NCBI RefSeq assembly: GCF_000427625.1
Contig: NZ_KE386569.1
Location: 1,431,072-1,495,071, forward strand
Direction: 5' to 3'
Source of the DNA: Methylobacter luteus IMV-B-3098
GTDB lineage: Bacteria > Pseudomonadota > Gammaproteobacteria > Methylococcales > Methylomonadaceae
Length of the DNA: 64,000 nt
This document shows, piece by piece, positions 1 to 9,895 of this stretch (its first letter is position 1; each line of letters starts with the position of its first letter). A model generated the notes under the pieces. It saw only the letters and a program-made list of their open reading frames with translations, was not told the origin of the DNA and made no database searches. A program made the translations under genes and the position numbers.

Positions 1-1715
1 TCATGCAATACGTGTCGTTGCGTCTTCTGGGAGTCGATAAAAATCATGAGCAACTGATCAAGGCCAGGACGTGGATTAAAAACAATGGCGGTGCAACCGG
101 CATCCCATCCTGGGGAAAATTTTATCTGGCTGTGTTGAATTTATACGACTGGCAAGGCTTCAACAGCCTGTTTCCCGAAATGTGGCTATTTCCCAAATGG
201 CTGCCGGTCCATCCCTGGCGCTACTGGTGCCACACCCGCATGGTTTACTTGCCGATGGCCTATTGCTATGCCCAGCGAATTAAAGCGCCCGAAAATGAAC
301 TGATTTTGTCATTAAGAGAGGAAATCCATAACGAGAATTTCGCCTCTATTAACTGGCCTAAACAGCGTGATACGGTATGCGAAAAAGATTGTTACACCAC
401 CCCGTCCCCGGTATTGAAGTGGATGAATTTTTTCACCAATAATTATGAAAAGTTCAAAAGCGCCTGGTTAAGAAAAAAGTCCACGGACTACATCTTAAAA
501 TACCTCAATGCCGAGGATGAGCAAACCAGCTACATCAATATCGGCCCCGTCAATCAAGCCATTAATTCCATTTGTATCTGGCATGCTTACGGTAAAGATT
601 CTGTGCAATTTAAAAAACATGCAGCGCGTTGGTATGATTATTTATGGGTTGCCGAAGACGGCATGAAAATGAATGGCTACAACGGCTCGCAACTTTGGGA
701 TACCGCTTTTGCAACCCGCGCCATGCTGGAAAGCGACCTGGGCAAACTATTTCCGGCAACGATTGCAAAAAGCTATCGATTCATCGAGCTATCGCAAATC
801 AAGGATGAACACCCGACGCATGCCGAGTTTTTCCGCCATCCGATGATCGGCAGCTGGCCATTTTCAACCCCTGAAAACGGCTGGCCGGTTGCCGATTGCA
901 CAGCGGAAGGCTTAAGCGCCACTTTGGCCATTCATCATTCTGGTCTGGTTAAGCCGATGGTTGATGAGCAACGTATCAAACAAGCCGTTGACGTCATACT
1001 TTCTTATCAAAATACCGATGGCGGCTGGGCCACTTATGAATTGACGCGAGCGCCTAAATGGCTGGAAAAACTCAATCCTTCCGAAGTGTTTGCCGATATC
1101 ATGATTGATTATTCATGGACGGAATGTACCGCGGCCTGTGTCATTTCTTTGCTGGAAATTCAAGAAACTTATCCCGGCTTTAAAACCAGCGAAATACGCA
1201 AAGCGATAAGCACAGGACTCAATTTTATCCTTAACCAACAAAGGGCGGATGGTTCCTGGTATGGCGGCTGGGCGGTCTGTTTTACCTATGCGACCTGGTT
1301 CGGCGTGGAAGCGCTCAGTAAGGCCAAAGGCAATGGTTATTATGACGATGCGACCTTAGCGGCCAGCATAACCGGCGCCTGCGCCTTTTTGCTCGATAAG
1401 CAAAAAGCGGATGGCGGCTGGGGCGAGACTTTCAAATCCTGTTCAACGTTGGTTTATAGCGAGGCGGCGGCATCTCAAGGGGTTAATACCGCCTGGGCTC
1501 TGCTGGCGCTGATGGCCGCCGAGTTCAGCGAAAGGAAAGTCATCGAATCAGGCATTAACGTATTGTTGAATAAACAAAGCGCTATCGGCGATTGGCCACA
1601 GGAAAGCATTTCCGGCGTTTTTAACTATAACTGCATGATAACTTATGCCAATTACAGGAATATCTTTCCTGTCTGGGCATTAAGCAGATACTACAGGCGG
1701 TACGTTCAAGGATGA
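1..1715 (+). CDS. osc: Oxidosqualene cyclase (lanosterol synthase type), 5' end missing
   Basis: Cyclises 2,3-oxidosqualene to a lanosterol-type sterol, the committed step of sterol synthesis, at the membrane. The frame is open from the left window edge, and about 570 residues are visible of a family that is usually 650-730 long, so roughly the first 100-150 residues lie outside. The signature VADCTAEG is present, its catalytic acid Asp near visible residue 298; the DCTAE form marks oxidosqualene cyclases, whereas squalene-hopene cyclases carry DxDD. QW-type repeats are seen as DGGWATYE, DGSWYGGW, DGGWGETF and IGDWPQES. The squalene monooxygenase gene follows 46 bp downstream on the same strand, which supports sterol rather than hopanoid synthesis. 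The first ATG at 3 is probably internal. Confidence 0.93.
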   Translation, partial: MQYVSLRLLGVDKNHEQLIKARTWIKNNGGATGIPSWGKFYLAVLNLYDWQGFNSLFPEMWLFPKWLPVHPWRYWCHTRMVYLPMAYCYAQRIKAPENELILSLREEIHNENFASINWPKQRDTVCEKDCYTTPSPVLKWMNFFTNNYEKFKSAWLRKKSTDYILKYLNAEDEQTSYINIGPVNQAINSICIWHAYGKDSVQFKKHAARWYDYLWVAEDGMKMNGYNGSQLWDTAFATRAMLESDLGKLFPATIAKSYRFIELSQIKDEHPTHAEFFRHPMIGSWPFSTPENGWPVADCTAEGLSATLAIHHSGLVKPMVDEQRIKQAVDVILSYQNTDGGWATYELTRAPKWLEKLNPSEVFADIMIDYSWTECTAACVISLLEIQETYPGFKTSEIRKAISTGLNFILNQQRADGSWYGGWAVCFTYATWFGVEALSKAKGNGYYDDATLAASITGACAFLLDKQKADGGWGETFKSCSTLVYSEAAASQGVNTAWALLALMAAEFSERKVIESGINVLLNKQSAIGDWPQESISGVFNYNCMITYANYRNIFPVWALSRYYRRYVQG

Positions 1716-1761
1716 TAAATGAATCAACGCTGTTTAAAGCACTCGTCTCCAGGGGCTCAGT

Positions 1762-3159
1762 ATGAAGTCAGAATTCGACATCTGCATTATCGGCGCAGGC
1801 ATGGCGGGGGCCACCATCGCTGCTCATCTTGCCCCCAAAGGCATCAAAATCGCGTTAATCGATCAGAGCTTTAAAGAGAAAAAGCGCATCGTCGGCGAAT
1901 TGTTGCAACCTGGAGCCGTGCTATCGCTTGAGCAAATGGGGCTCAGGCATTTACTGGACGGCTTTGAAGCACAGACGGTCGGAGGATACGCGCTGCTGCT
2001 GCAAGGCGAGGAAAACACAACCATTCATTATCCGGGTCACCATACAGGAATGGGCCTGCATAATGGCCGGTTTTTGCAGCAGATAAGAGCCTCCGCTCTG
2101 CAAAATGAATCGGTCAGGCAAATACATGGCAAGGCGCTGCATCTATTGGAAAACGAAAAGCATGAAATTGTTGGCGTCAGTTTCCGGGAATCGCTCACGT
2201 CCCAGATAAAGTCCATTTATGCCCCCTTAACCATTACCAGCGACGGATTCTTTTCAAATTTCAGAGAGCATCTCAGCAATAATGAAAAAACCGTGACGTC
2301 TTATTTTATCGGCTTGATTTTAAAAGACTGTGAAATGCCTATTCCAAAACATGGGCATGTGTTTTTGTCGGGGCCATCGCCCTTTATTTGTTATCCCATT
2401 TCCAATAATGAAGTCAGGCTTTTAATTGATTTTCCGGGCGGACAGCTGCCGACCAAATTGTTGCTGCAAGCGCATTTGGATGCCAATGTAGCGCCTTACA
2501 TTCCCGAATGCATGCTTAACAGCTATGCGCAAGCCTTGCAAGAAGGCGGGTTCAAGGTCATGCCTAATCATTACATGGCGGCAAGACCCATAATACGGAA
2601 GGGGGCAGTAATGCTGGGAGACGCTCTGAATATGCGCCATCCCATAACAGGCGGCGGATTGACAGCGGTATTTTCGGACATCCAGATATTGAGTTCCCAT
2701 TTATTGGCTATGCCCGATTTCAGTAATACCGATTTGATTCATGAAAAAATCGAAGCCTATTACCGTGACAGGCAGAGCGCCAACGCCAATCTTAATATTC
2801 TCGCCAATGCGCTCTACGGTGTCATGGCTAACGATTTACTTAAAATGGCGGTATTCCAATACCTGCAGCGTGGCGGGGCTAACGCGCAGGAATCGATTGC
2901 TATTTTGGCCGGCCTGAACAGGAACCATTATTCCTTAATGAAACAATTCTGTTTATTAACGGTGTTTGGCGCTCGCAATTTACTGCGTCATAACATTTTG
3001 AATTTACCTAAGGCGATAAGACTTCTCTCGGATGCGTTTATCATCATTAAACCCTTGATAAAAAATGAGGTTTCGTTAGCGGCATTTTTTTATCATTATT
3101 TCGAGAAAATAAAATATCTTACTTATTTCGGTTATGGCGCAAATACTCAAAAGCCTTAA
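1762..3159 (+). CDS. sqmo: Squalene monooxygenase (squalene epoxidase)
   Basis: FAD-dependent monooxygenase that converts squalene to 2,3-oxidosqualene, the substrate of the upstream cyclase. The 465-residue protein opens with a dinucleotide-binding motif IIGAGMAGATIA (residues 9-20) and carries the second FAD motif MLGDALNMRHPITGGG near residues 284-299, a pattern typical of squalene epoxidases (GD followed by RHPxTGGGM/L). The C-terminal ~80 residues are hydrophobic, as expected for a membrane-anchored family. The ATG at 1762 follows an AGGGG ribosome-binding site. Together with osc it gives the minimal pair for bacterial sterol formation. Its base composition is AT-richer than that of the downstream sdm/bst genes. 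Confidence 0.94.
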   Translation: MKSEFDICIIGAGMAGATIAAHLAPKGIKIALIDQSFKEKKRIVGELLQPGAVLSLEQMGLRHLLDGFEAQTVGGYALLLQGEENTTIHYPGHHTGMGLHNGRFLQQIRASALQNESVRQIHGKALHLLENEKHEIVGVSFRESLTSQIKSIYAPLTITSDGFFSNFREHLSNNEKTVTSYFIGLILKDCEMPIPKHGHVFLSGPSPFICYPISNNEVRLLIDFPGGQLPTKLLLQAHLDANVAPYIPECMLNSYAQALQEGGFKVMPNHYMAARPIIRKGAVMLGDALNMRHPITGGGLTAVFSDIQILSSHLLAMPDFSNTDLIHEKIEAYYRDRQSANANLNILANALYGVMANDLLKMAVFQYLQRGGANAQESIAILAGLNRNHYSLMKQFCLLTVFGARNLLRHNILNLPKAIRLLSDAFIIIKPLIKNEVSLAAFFYHYFEKIKYLTYFGYGANTQKP

Positions 3160-3330
3160 GCCGTGCTATTTGCGTTCTGGACGAAGCTATCCCTCTAAAG
3201 CCATGGACTGCTTTGGGTTAAATCATGCCTGTTACCTGGTCAAAGATTTAAAAACAAGAACGATGACATCCGAACGCCTCGACCTGATCTTTCTTCTCCA
3301 CCCTTGGTGGCGTCATCCGGGATTAATGCG

Positions 3331-4347
3331 ATGAGCGCCGGCATAACGCTCGTTACAGGCGCTACCGGTCACCTTGGCGCTAACCTGGTTCGCCGCCTGC
3401 TCGAAGAGGGCGAGCAGGTGCGGGTGATGATGCGCGCCGAACACGACAACGGAGCACTGGACGGCCTCGACGTGGAGCGTGTGTTCGCTGACCTGCGCAA
3501 CAGCGAGGCAGTGTCCGCTGCCGTGCGCGGCTGCGCACGCGTTTATCATTGCGCTGCCCTGGTTTCGACTATCGAAGGTAATGCGGCCCATAAGCGCGAA
3601 ATATTCGACACCAACGTCCGAGGTACAATCCATGTTCTTCAGGCGGCCGAGCGCCACAGCATCGACAAGGTGGTCGTGTCAGGATCGCTCAGCGCCACCG
3701 GCTACGAGCCGGACCGTTCCAGCCATGAGGACATGCCGTTCTATCCCTTCGATCGCCATCTGCCTTACGGCTTTACCAAGCATCTCACCGAGCATGAGTG
3801 CCTTAAGGCCCACGCCAATGGCCTCAACGTGGTGGTCGCCACTTCCTGCGCCATCATCGGACCCCACGATTACGTGCCCTCGCGCATGGGCCGCGTGCTC
3901 ATTGATTACGCTCACGGCTCTCTGCGCGCTTACATTCCCGGAGGCTTCGAATGGGTATCCGGCCGGGATATCGCCGAAGGCCATTTATTAGCCATGCGGC
4001 ATGGGCGTTCCGGGCAGAAGTACATTTTCAGCACCGCCTATGCCAGCGTGGACGATCTGATGGCGCTGTTCCGGGAAGTCACCGGCCGCCCGGCGCCCCG
4101 GCTGCGGCTGCCGCCATACCTGATGGCCATACTGGCCGAAGTGACCGACAAGACCTGGTACAGGGCATTCCCCCATCTGCCCAGGCGCTTCACGCCGGGT
4201 GCGGTGCGCTTGCTCCAGATGCGGCGCCGGGCCGGCCACGACAAGGCGAAACAGGAATTGGGCTACCAGCCCACCCAATTGTCCCAGGCAGTGCGGGAAG
4301 CCTACGAAGATTTCGTACGCAGGGGCTTGATTGTCCCGTCCAAGTAA
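3331..4347 (+). CDS. sdmB: Sterol C-4 demethylation dehydrogenase SdmB (NSDHL-like SDR)
   Basis: NAD(P)-dependent short-chain dehydrogenase of the extended 3-beta-HSD/NSDHL type. In Methylococcus capsulatus, SdmB works with SdmA in oxidative removal of one C-4 methyl group. The 338-residue protein shows a Rossmann motif LVTGATGHLGANLVRR near residues 6-21 and a catalytic YGFTKHL (YxxxK) near residue 146. The listed frame can be extended to a GTG at 3304, but the ATG at 3331 gives a start just before the Rossmann strand and is preferred. It precedes the Rieske gene by 40 bp. The clear jump in G+C content begins here. Function rests on the domain plus the neighbouring Rieske and Bst genes. Confidence 0.88.
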   Translation: MSAGITLVTGATGHLGANLVRRLLEEGEQVRVMMRAEHDNGALDGLDVERVFADLRNSEAVSAAVRGCARVYHCAALVSTIEGNAAHKREIFDTNVRGTIHVLQAAERHSIDKVVVSGSLSATGYEPDRSSHEDMPFYPFDRHLPYGFTKHLTEHECLKAHANGLNVVVATSCAIIGPHDYVPSRMGRVLIDYAHGSLRAYIPGGFEWVSGRDIAEGHLLAMRHGRSGQKYIFSTAYASVDDLMALFREVTGRPAPRLRLPPYLMAILAEVTDKTWYRAFPHLPRRFTPGAVRLLQMRRRAGHDKAKQELGYQPTQLSQAVREAYEDFVRRGLIVPSK

Positions 4348-4387
4348 ACAATCCATCCTTGCTTAACCACGAACTGGAGCCCCAGAC

Positions 4388-5494
4388 ATGAACAATGAGC
4401 AGATGAAATCATCGCCCCCCACCTTTGCAGAAGCCAAGAACTCGCGGCAAAAGGCCCGCGCTGCCGGCATGGACCCTGATCGCTGGTATGTGGTGGAATA
4501 CGAGAGCGCGGTTAAGAAAGGTCAGGTGAAAGAAGTGACCTTCTGGAACACCTCTATTGCCTTGTACCGTGGCGAAGACGGCGAACTCGCGGCGATGCAA
4601 AACCGCTGTCCGCATCGTCAGCTCAAGCTAACGCATGGTGCGGTGGATCAGTGCAATCTGCGTTGCTCCTATCATGGCTGGTCCTTCAACAGGAAGGGTT
4701 GGCTGGAAGACTACTCCCACGACTGCTTCGGCAAACCGCTCATCAAAAGACAATTGCGGACTTATCCCGTGCAGGTCCGCTATGGCCTTATCTGGCTATT
4801 CCCTGGCGATCCGGAACTGGCTAGCGAGCGCAAGATTCCGGCAATTCCCGAACTCGACGGGGACGACCCGTGGGCCAACTTTGTCTCGGATTTAACTTGG
4901 CGCACCCACCATTCCATGGTGATGGACAATATCTGCGATTTCTCCCATGCTTTCCTGCACCGTAAATATAAGCCTTTCATTGATGCCAAACTGACTCACC
5001 ATGAGGCCGATGACGACAGAGTTTACCTGACTTACGACGCCTATATGGCCGGTGGCCGGATTTCCGGGATTTTCGTGGACCGCAACCGGGTCAATACCCG
5101 TTCCATCGAGCTGTGCTACGAATACCCCTATCAATGGACTAACACTGGCGACAGCATCAAGAATTGGTCGTTTATGTTGCCTATCGACGAGCGGAATACC
5201 CGGGTATTTTTCCTGTTTTATTTCGATGCCCTGAAGATTCCGCTGATTGCCATGAAAACTCCGAAATGGCTGACCCAAATAGTGTTGAATATCGCTAAGC
5301 CCCTGGTGTTCAAACCCATACTCGAAGAAGACGGCGTTGCCCTGGAAGCAGAGCTGTTAGGCTACGAAACATACTGGGATGCCCCGCCTATCGAACTCAA
5401 CCCCGTGGTTCCGATGTTCCAGCGGCTAACCGCGCGCAAGTGGGAGGAGCATCTGGCCAGAAAAGAAGCGGCGCGGGTCTCTTGCGCGGATTGA
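4388..5494 (+). CDS. sdmA: Rieske oxygenase SdmA, sterol C-4 demethylase
   Basis: Rieske-type non-haem iron oxygenase, 368 residues. SdmA is known to oxidise the C-4 methyl group of 4,4-dimethylsterols to a carboxylate, replacing the eukaryotic SMO enzyme. The [2Fe-2S] Rieske ligands are visible as CPH (Cys74, His76) and CSYH (Cys93, His96). The mononuclear iron site appears as NICDFSHAFLH, with His187 and His191 as likely ligands and an acidic ligand further on. The C-terminal half matches the hydrophobic substrate pocket of ring-hydroxylating oxygenases. A dedicated reductase gene is not obvious next to it, so electrons presumably come from a housekeeping ferredoxin reductase. It sits between sdmB and bstA in one apparent operon. 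Confidence 0.9.
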   Translation: MNNEQMKSSPPTFAEAKNSRQKARAAGMDPDRWYVVEYESAVKKGQVKEVTFWNTSIALYRGEDGELAAMQNRCPHRQLKLTHGAVDQCNLRCSYHGWSFNRKGWLEDYSHDCFGKPLIKRQLRTYPVQVRYGLIWLFPGDPELASERKIPAIPELDGDDPWANFVSDLTWRTHHSMVMDNICDFSHAFLHRKYKPFIDAKLTHHEADDDRVYLTYDAYMAGGRISGIFVDRNRVNTRSIELCYEYPYQWTNTGDSIKNWSFMLPIDERNTRVFFLFYFDALKIPLIAMKTPKWLTQIVLNIAKPLVFKPILEEDGVALEAELLGYETYWDAPPIELNPVVPMFQRLTARKWEEHLARKEAARVSCAD

Positions 5495-5507
5495 TTAACG
5501 GAATCTC

Positions 5508-8228
5508 ATGCCAATAAAAATCACCCAACGTATTGCCAAGATCGCCGAATGCTTTGCCCGAAATCCTTGGTCGATCCTGGGAGCCGCTATGGTGCTGTCG
5601 ATACTGGCCCTCTGGGCGACGCTGCAACTCCCGGTCCATACCTCGCGGCAGGCGCTGCTTCCCCAGGACACGGCGGTGGCGAAGCGCTTCAACGACTTCC
5701 TGGAGAATTACGGCGCCGCTTCGGATCTGATGGTGGTCCTGGAAGGCGCTCCGCGCAACGAATTGGAGTCCTTTGCCAACGATCTGGCCGCCCGGCTTGA
5801 GACAGAGCCCGAGATCGGCCAGGCAACCTCCCGTCTTGACATGAGGTTTTTCCTGAACTATTCCTACCTGCTGATGCCGACCGAGAGCCTGGATAAGCTT
5901 GCCGAGATGGCGAGTCCGCCCACCCTACATGGCGAAAGGATGGAAGCAAACCTGCGCAAAGCGTTGAGCTGGAGCAAAGACCACCCGCCGCTGGGCGGGA
6001 CGGACACCGACCTGCAAGCTGCCGAAGCCAGCCTGAACTTGGCGGCATTTTTTCTGGAAGAATGGCAGCGCTGGCTGTCCTCTGAAACCGCTCCGGCCGG
6101 CTTGGACTGGAGCCGCCTACTGGCCAAAAACGCGGCAATAGGCATGTCCGACGGCTACTTTGCCTCGCGCGACGGGCAGATGCTGTTTTTGTTCGTCCAC
6201 CCGAAAAACCCTTCCGGAAATTTCGATAATCTTGGCCCCTTCGTCGACAAGGTCAAGCAGGTGTCGGCGGACCTGGCTAAACAAGCCAAAGCCGCAGGCC
6301 GCACTCCGCCTACGGTGGGACTGACCGGGCTACCGGCCCTCGAATACGAGGAATACGTCAATATCCAAAAGGATATGACCCTGGTGACAATCACCTCCGC
6401 CTGTCTGGTCGCCGCATTGATCCTTCTGGTGGTGCGTAGCGTGCGCTGGGCCGCGCTGATTTTCATTCCTATGGGACTCGGCGTGCTGTGGAGCTTGGGC
6501 CTGGCCTTGTTCACCGTCGGCCATCTGAATATTATCACCGCTGCCTTTATCGCCATTCTGTTCGGACTGGGGGCGGACTACGGCATCTTCACCTCCTCGC
6601 GTATCGCCGAGGAGCGCCGCACAGGCAAGCCTCTGGTGGAGGCGATCGGGGTGGGCATCGGCTCATCCTTTATAGCGGTGCTAACGGCAGGGGGCGCCTC
6701 GCTGCTGATCTTCAGCGTTTTGGCCACGGTCGATTTCCCTGGCTTCGCCGAACTGGGCGTGGTGGCGGCCATGGGCGTGCTGATGATCCTGATCAGCACC
6801 TGGATGGTTCAGCCCGCACTCTACGCCTTGCTTCCGCCCAAGCTGAAAGAAATTAACTCGCTAGTCACGCCGCTAGCTTCCGCAAGACCTGAGAAATACA
6901 GCGGCGCGTTCCCCAAACACATTGCGGTGGCTCTGGTCATATTGGCCATAGGCGGCGCTGTCTTTGGCGGATTGAAGGGTTTCACCATTCATTTCGATTA
7001 CGACGTGCTGGCCATGTTGCCCAAAGATTCCCAGGCAGCCAATTATCAACGCCGCATGGTGGCGGAAAGCGACTATCAGTCTGAGGTCATCATTTTCACC
7101 GCCAAGGATATGGCCGAGGCTCACCGGATCACCAACGAGGCGGGCAAACTCAAGACGATTGCCCAGGCGCAGTCTTTGGCCGGTCTTTTTCCTGCGGATG
7201 CCGACGAACGCCTCCACAAGGCCGTGAGCATCGGCGAGGCGTTCGCCCGGACCGACTATGCCCAGCAGGTCGCAGAACTCGACCGCGCCGGCTTATCACC
7301 AAAATCATTTGAGTTACTGAAGGCTGTGCTGGGAAACGGCACCGCCATCATCGACGAAGCCCAGGAGCAGGCATTCTCCGCCGGTCATGCCAACCTGGTC
7401 GAGAGTTTGGAGAAAGTGCGCGAACAGGTTTTGGCCATTTCGGCCAGTCTCGCCGCTGACAGCGAGCTGGGTCGTGTGCGCAGCGAGAGCTTCTTGCGCG
7501 CCTTGTTATCCGGTGCCGATGCCGGGCTTAACATCATTGACATCTGGCGGCAGGCCCGGCCCCTTACGCCGGAACAGTTGCCGCCTGCCCTGCACGAGCG
7601 CTTCTTTGCCGCTGATGGCAGTATCGCGGTCTATGCCTTCCCGGCAAAATCCGTATACGATCCCGACAACCTCGACGCCCTGATCAAAGACGTCTATAAC
7701 GTCTCTCCGGAAGCGACCGGCTTCCCGACCACGCACCAGGAGTTTTCCAAGGCCGTGGTGGCTAGTTTTACTCACGGCACGCAATTGGCTCTGGCGCTGT
7801 GCCTGCTCTGGGTCATGGCGGCGACACGCAGCCTGCTTGGCTTCGCGCTGGCGGCATTGCCCCTGCTGATCGGCGGCGGCTGGATGCTAGGGCTGATGGC
7901 GCTGAGTGGCATTCGCTATAATTACGCCAACATCGTTGCTTTGCCTTTAGTCATTGCGCTGGCGGTCGATTATGGCGTTTGGTTCAGCTACCGCTGGAGA
8001 GAATTGAATACGCGCACCCCCTTGCAAGTCAGCCTGGCTGTCGGCAAGACAATCGGGTTGGCCGCGGGTACCTCACTGGCCGGTTTGGGCGCCATCACCT
8101 TGGCCAGTTACCGGGGCGTGGCTTCTTTGGGGCTAAGCATCACCATCGGGCTGTTGTGCTGCCTGACCGCAACCCTTCTAGTGGCTCCGGCTATCGGGCA
8201 ATTATTTGATTCCAAGAGAAAACCATAA
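5508..8228 (+). CDS. bstA: Sterol transporter BstA, inner-membrane RND/MMPL protein
   Basis: RND-superfamily membrane protein of the MMPL/HpnN branch, 906 residues. It is thought to move 4-methylsterols from the inner membrane to the periplasmic carrier BstB. The architecture is a first membrane helix near residues 25-45, a large periplasmic loop, a five-to-six helix block with the segment GLGADYGIF around residue 350, a second periplasmic loop, and a second block with ALAVDYGVWFSY near residue 820. The start lies 13 bp after the sdmA stop, and the stop overlaps the bstB start. HpnN-type hopanoid transport is the alternative family role, but the sdm/bst context favours sterol. Confidence 0.87.
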   Translation: MPIKITQRIAKIAECFARNPWSILGAAMVLSILALWATLQLPVHTSRQALLPQDTAVAKRFNDFLENYGAASDLMVVLEGAPRNELESFANDLAARLETEPEIGQATSRLDMRFFLNYSYLLMPTESLDKLAEMASPPTLHGERMEANLRKALSWSKDHPPLGGTDTDLQAAEASLNLAAFFLEEWQRWLSSETAPAGLDWSRLLAKNAAIGMSDGYFASRDGQMLFLFVHPKNPSGNFDNLGPFVDKVKQVSADLAKQAKAAGRTPPTVGLTGLPALEYEEYVNIQKDMTLVTITSACLVAALILLVVRSVRWAALIFIPMGLGVLWSLGLALFTVGHLNIITAAFIAILFGLGADYGIFTSSRIAEERRTGKPLVEAIGVGIGSSFIAVLTAGGASLLIFSVLATVDFPGFAELGVVAAMGVLMILISTWMVQPALYALLPPKLKEINSLVTPLASARPEKYSGAFPKHIAVALVILAIGGAVFGGLKGFTIHFDYDVLAMLPKDSQAANYQRRMVAESDYQSEVIIFTAKDMAEAHRITNEAGKLKTIAQAQSLAGLFPADADERLHKAVSIGEAFARTDYAQQVAELDRAGLSPKSFELLKAVLGNGTAIIDEAQEQAFSAGHANLVESLEKVREQVLAISASLAADSELGRVRSESFLRALLSGADAGLNIIDIWRQARPLTPEQLPPALHERFFAADGSIAVYAFPAKSVYDPDNLDALIKDVYNVSPEATGFPTTHQEFSKAVVASFTHGTQLALALCLLWVMAATRSLLGFALAALPLLIGGGWMLGLMALSGIRYNYANIVALPLVIALAVDYGVWFSYRWRELNTRTPLQVSLAVGKTIGLAAGTSLAGLGAITLASYRGVASLGLSITIGLLCCLTATLLVAPAIGQLFDSKRKP

Positions 8229-9061
8229 TGCGAAAAATTTGTCTTTTTATTGTTAGCCTGTTGGCACCCCTTGCCGTATGTGCCGCGCCCAATCCCGAAA
8301 TGATCGTGGTCTGCTACCCTGGCGGGTCGGTCAATGTCAAGGATGCCAACGGAGCGATGAGTTCCATGCTGCGAGTGGTGGAGCGCGTCGGTCAGTGGCA
8401 GGAGAACAGCTTCAACAGCGTATTCAGCACCAAACCGGACGAATGCAGAAAGCTGATGACCGAAAAAAATCCCAAGTTCGCGATCACCTCCTTGGGCCTC
8501 TATCTGGAATTGCGCAACCAGCACAACTTGTTGCCGGTAGCCCAGCCCAAGATCAAAGGCCGCACCAGCGAGCGTTACCGGGTAATGATCCAAAAGGATA
8601 AGTACAAGAGCCTGGACGAACTGAAAGGCAAAACCTTGGGCGGGACGGTACTGGAAGAACCCTCATTCATCAGCAAGATCGTTTTTGCAGGAAAATACGA
8701 TTCCGCCGGTTTCATCCTGAAACCGTCCAATCAGGCCATCCGCGCGTTGCGTTCCTTGAGCAAAGGGGAACTGGACGCCGTCATCTTGAACGAGCAACAA
8801 TTCGGCGGACTTGGGTCACTTCATCTGGAGAAGCCTCTTGAAGCTGTCTTCACATCCGAAGAAATCCCGCTTATGGGAGTGGTGGCTAACAGCGTCACTA
8901 CGACTGAGGAAGAACGCACCCGCTTCGGCAAGGCGCTAAAAGAGATGTGTACTGACGCCGAGGGTAAAAAACTATGCGAACTGTTCGGGGTGGAATCCTT
9001 TGTCAACGTGGACGAGGCCGTGTACGAACCGATGGTTAAACTGTGGCATGAAGGGAAATAA
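8228..9061 (+). CDS. bstB: Periplasmic sterol-binding protein BstB
   Basis: Exported 277-residue protein of the phosphonate-binding-like (PhnD/TctC-type) periplasmic binding fold. BstB binds 4-methylsterols and shuttles them across the periplasm. A signal peptide is visible (charged MRK, hydrophobic LFIVSLLAPLAV, cleavage near CAA-PNP). Two alpha/beta lobes are suggested by the YPGGSVNVKD and ELKGKTLGGTVLEE segments; the latter resembles the hinge region of solute-binding proteins. The ATG overlaps the bstA stop (TAATG), implying translational coupling. No ABC permease or ATPase lies nearby, which fits a partner of an RND protein rather than an ABC importer. Confidence 0.86.
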   Translation: MRKICLFIVSLLAPLAVCAAPNPEMIVVCYPGGSVNVKDANGAMSSMLRVVERVGQWQENSFNSVFSTKPDECRKLMTEKNPKFAITSLGLYLELRNQHNLLPVAQPKIKGRTSERYRVMIQKDKYKSLDELKGKTLGGTVLEEPSFISKIVFAGKYDSAGFILKPSNQAIRALRSLSKGELDAVILNEQQFGGLGSLHLEKPLEAVFTSEEIPLMGVVANSVTTTEEERTRFGKALKEMCTDAEGKKLCELFGVESFVNVDEAVYEPMVKLWHEGK

Positions 9062-9878
9062 GACTTTGAGCGACGCACGCCTTCTTTCCGCCATTCTGAT
9101 ACTGTCATTCATGAGCGGCTGCGCCGGCCTCCCGCGCGACCGTGTCCGGCTTGACCGGCTTTCCGACTGCCCCAACCAAACCGCTGACACGCTAAGCGCC
9201 GAACAAAATAAGCTCGGCCCCTTGAGTGACACCCATGCCCTGGCCTGCGCACTGAACGTCCTGCGCGACACCCAGGATCATGCAGTGCGCCGCACCGCGC
9301 TGGGTAGCCGGCTCTGCCTGCATCTGGCTGAGCGCGAACTCAACTCCGAAAAACGCGAGAAGTTCGCCACTGAGGGGGTGGATTTTGCCGAAGCCGCCCT
9401 GGCGCAAGGAGGCGACGGCGACGGAGCGGTGCATTACTACCTGGCGGCCAACCTTGGCCTGGCGGTGCGCGAGCACATCACGCTAGCCATGGAAAATCTT
9501 GGTCGACTGGAAAGCGAGATGAAACAGGCGGTGGCCTTGAGCCCGGATATTGACGATGGCGGTCCGCGGCGCCTTTTGGGGGCGCTTTATCTGAAAGCGC
9601 CAGCCTGGCCCAATGGCATAGGCGATCTCGACAAGGCGCTGGAACTGCTGGAAAAGGCGGTCAAGGACCATCCTGGGCACCCGCTCAATCACCTGTTTTA
9701 TGCCCAGGCGCTTTGGCATGACGGTGACGAGGCTAGCCTGAGCCAGGCAAAAGCCGAATTCGCGCTGGGGGAAAAGCTATTGGCGGAGGGCAATTGGGGC
9801 TACAGCAAAGAGCCCTGGCAAAAGGAATTCGCCGAATTTGCACAGGAGCTTGGAGAGAGCGGCCCGTCGCATCAGTAA
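9048..9878 (+). CDS. bstC: Outer-membrane-associated TPR-like lipoprotein BstC
   Basis: Helical lipoprotein with TRAP-T/TPR-like repeats, the third member of the bacterial sterol transport set, believed to receive sterol at the outer membrane. A lipobox FMSGC follows a hydrophobic stretch (LLSAILILSF), so the mature protein starts at that Cys. The body is rich in helix pairs typical of TPR (for example GDLDKALELLEKAVKDHPGH). The start is uncertain: ATG 9048 overlaps the end of bstB, while TTG 9066 has a better-placed AAGGGA site 10 bp upstream. Both keep the lipoprotein signal. It is the last gene of the sterol operon, followed by two copies of repeat A. Confidence 0.84.
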   Translation: MKGNKTLSDARLLSAILILSFMSGCAGLPRDRVRLDRLSDCPNQTADTLSAEQNKLGPLSDTHALACALNVLRDTQDHAVRRTALGSRLCLHLAERELNSEKREKFATEGVDFAEAALAQGGDGDGAVHYYLAANLGLAVREHITLAMENLGRLESEMKQAVALSPDIDDGGPRRLLGALYLKAPAWPNGIGDLDKALELLEKAVKDHPGHPLNHLFYAQALWHDGDEASLSQAKAEFALGEKLLAEGNWGYSKEPWQKEFAEFAQELGESGPSHQ

Positions 9879-9895
9879 TCAAATGTGAAGCTCGC

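Noticed and set aside
3134..3334. 66-codon frame between sqmo and sdmB
   Set aside because: It overlaps the sqmo end, lacks a ribosome-binding site and shows no family features.
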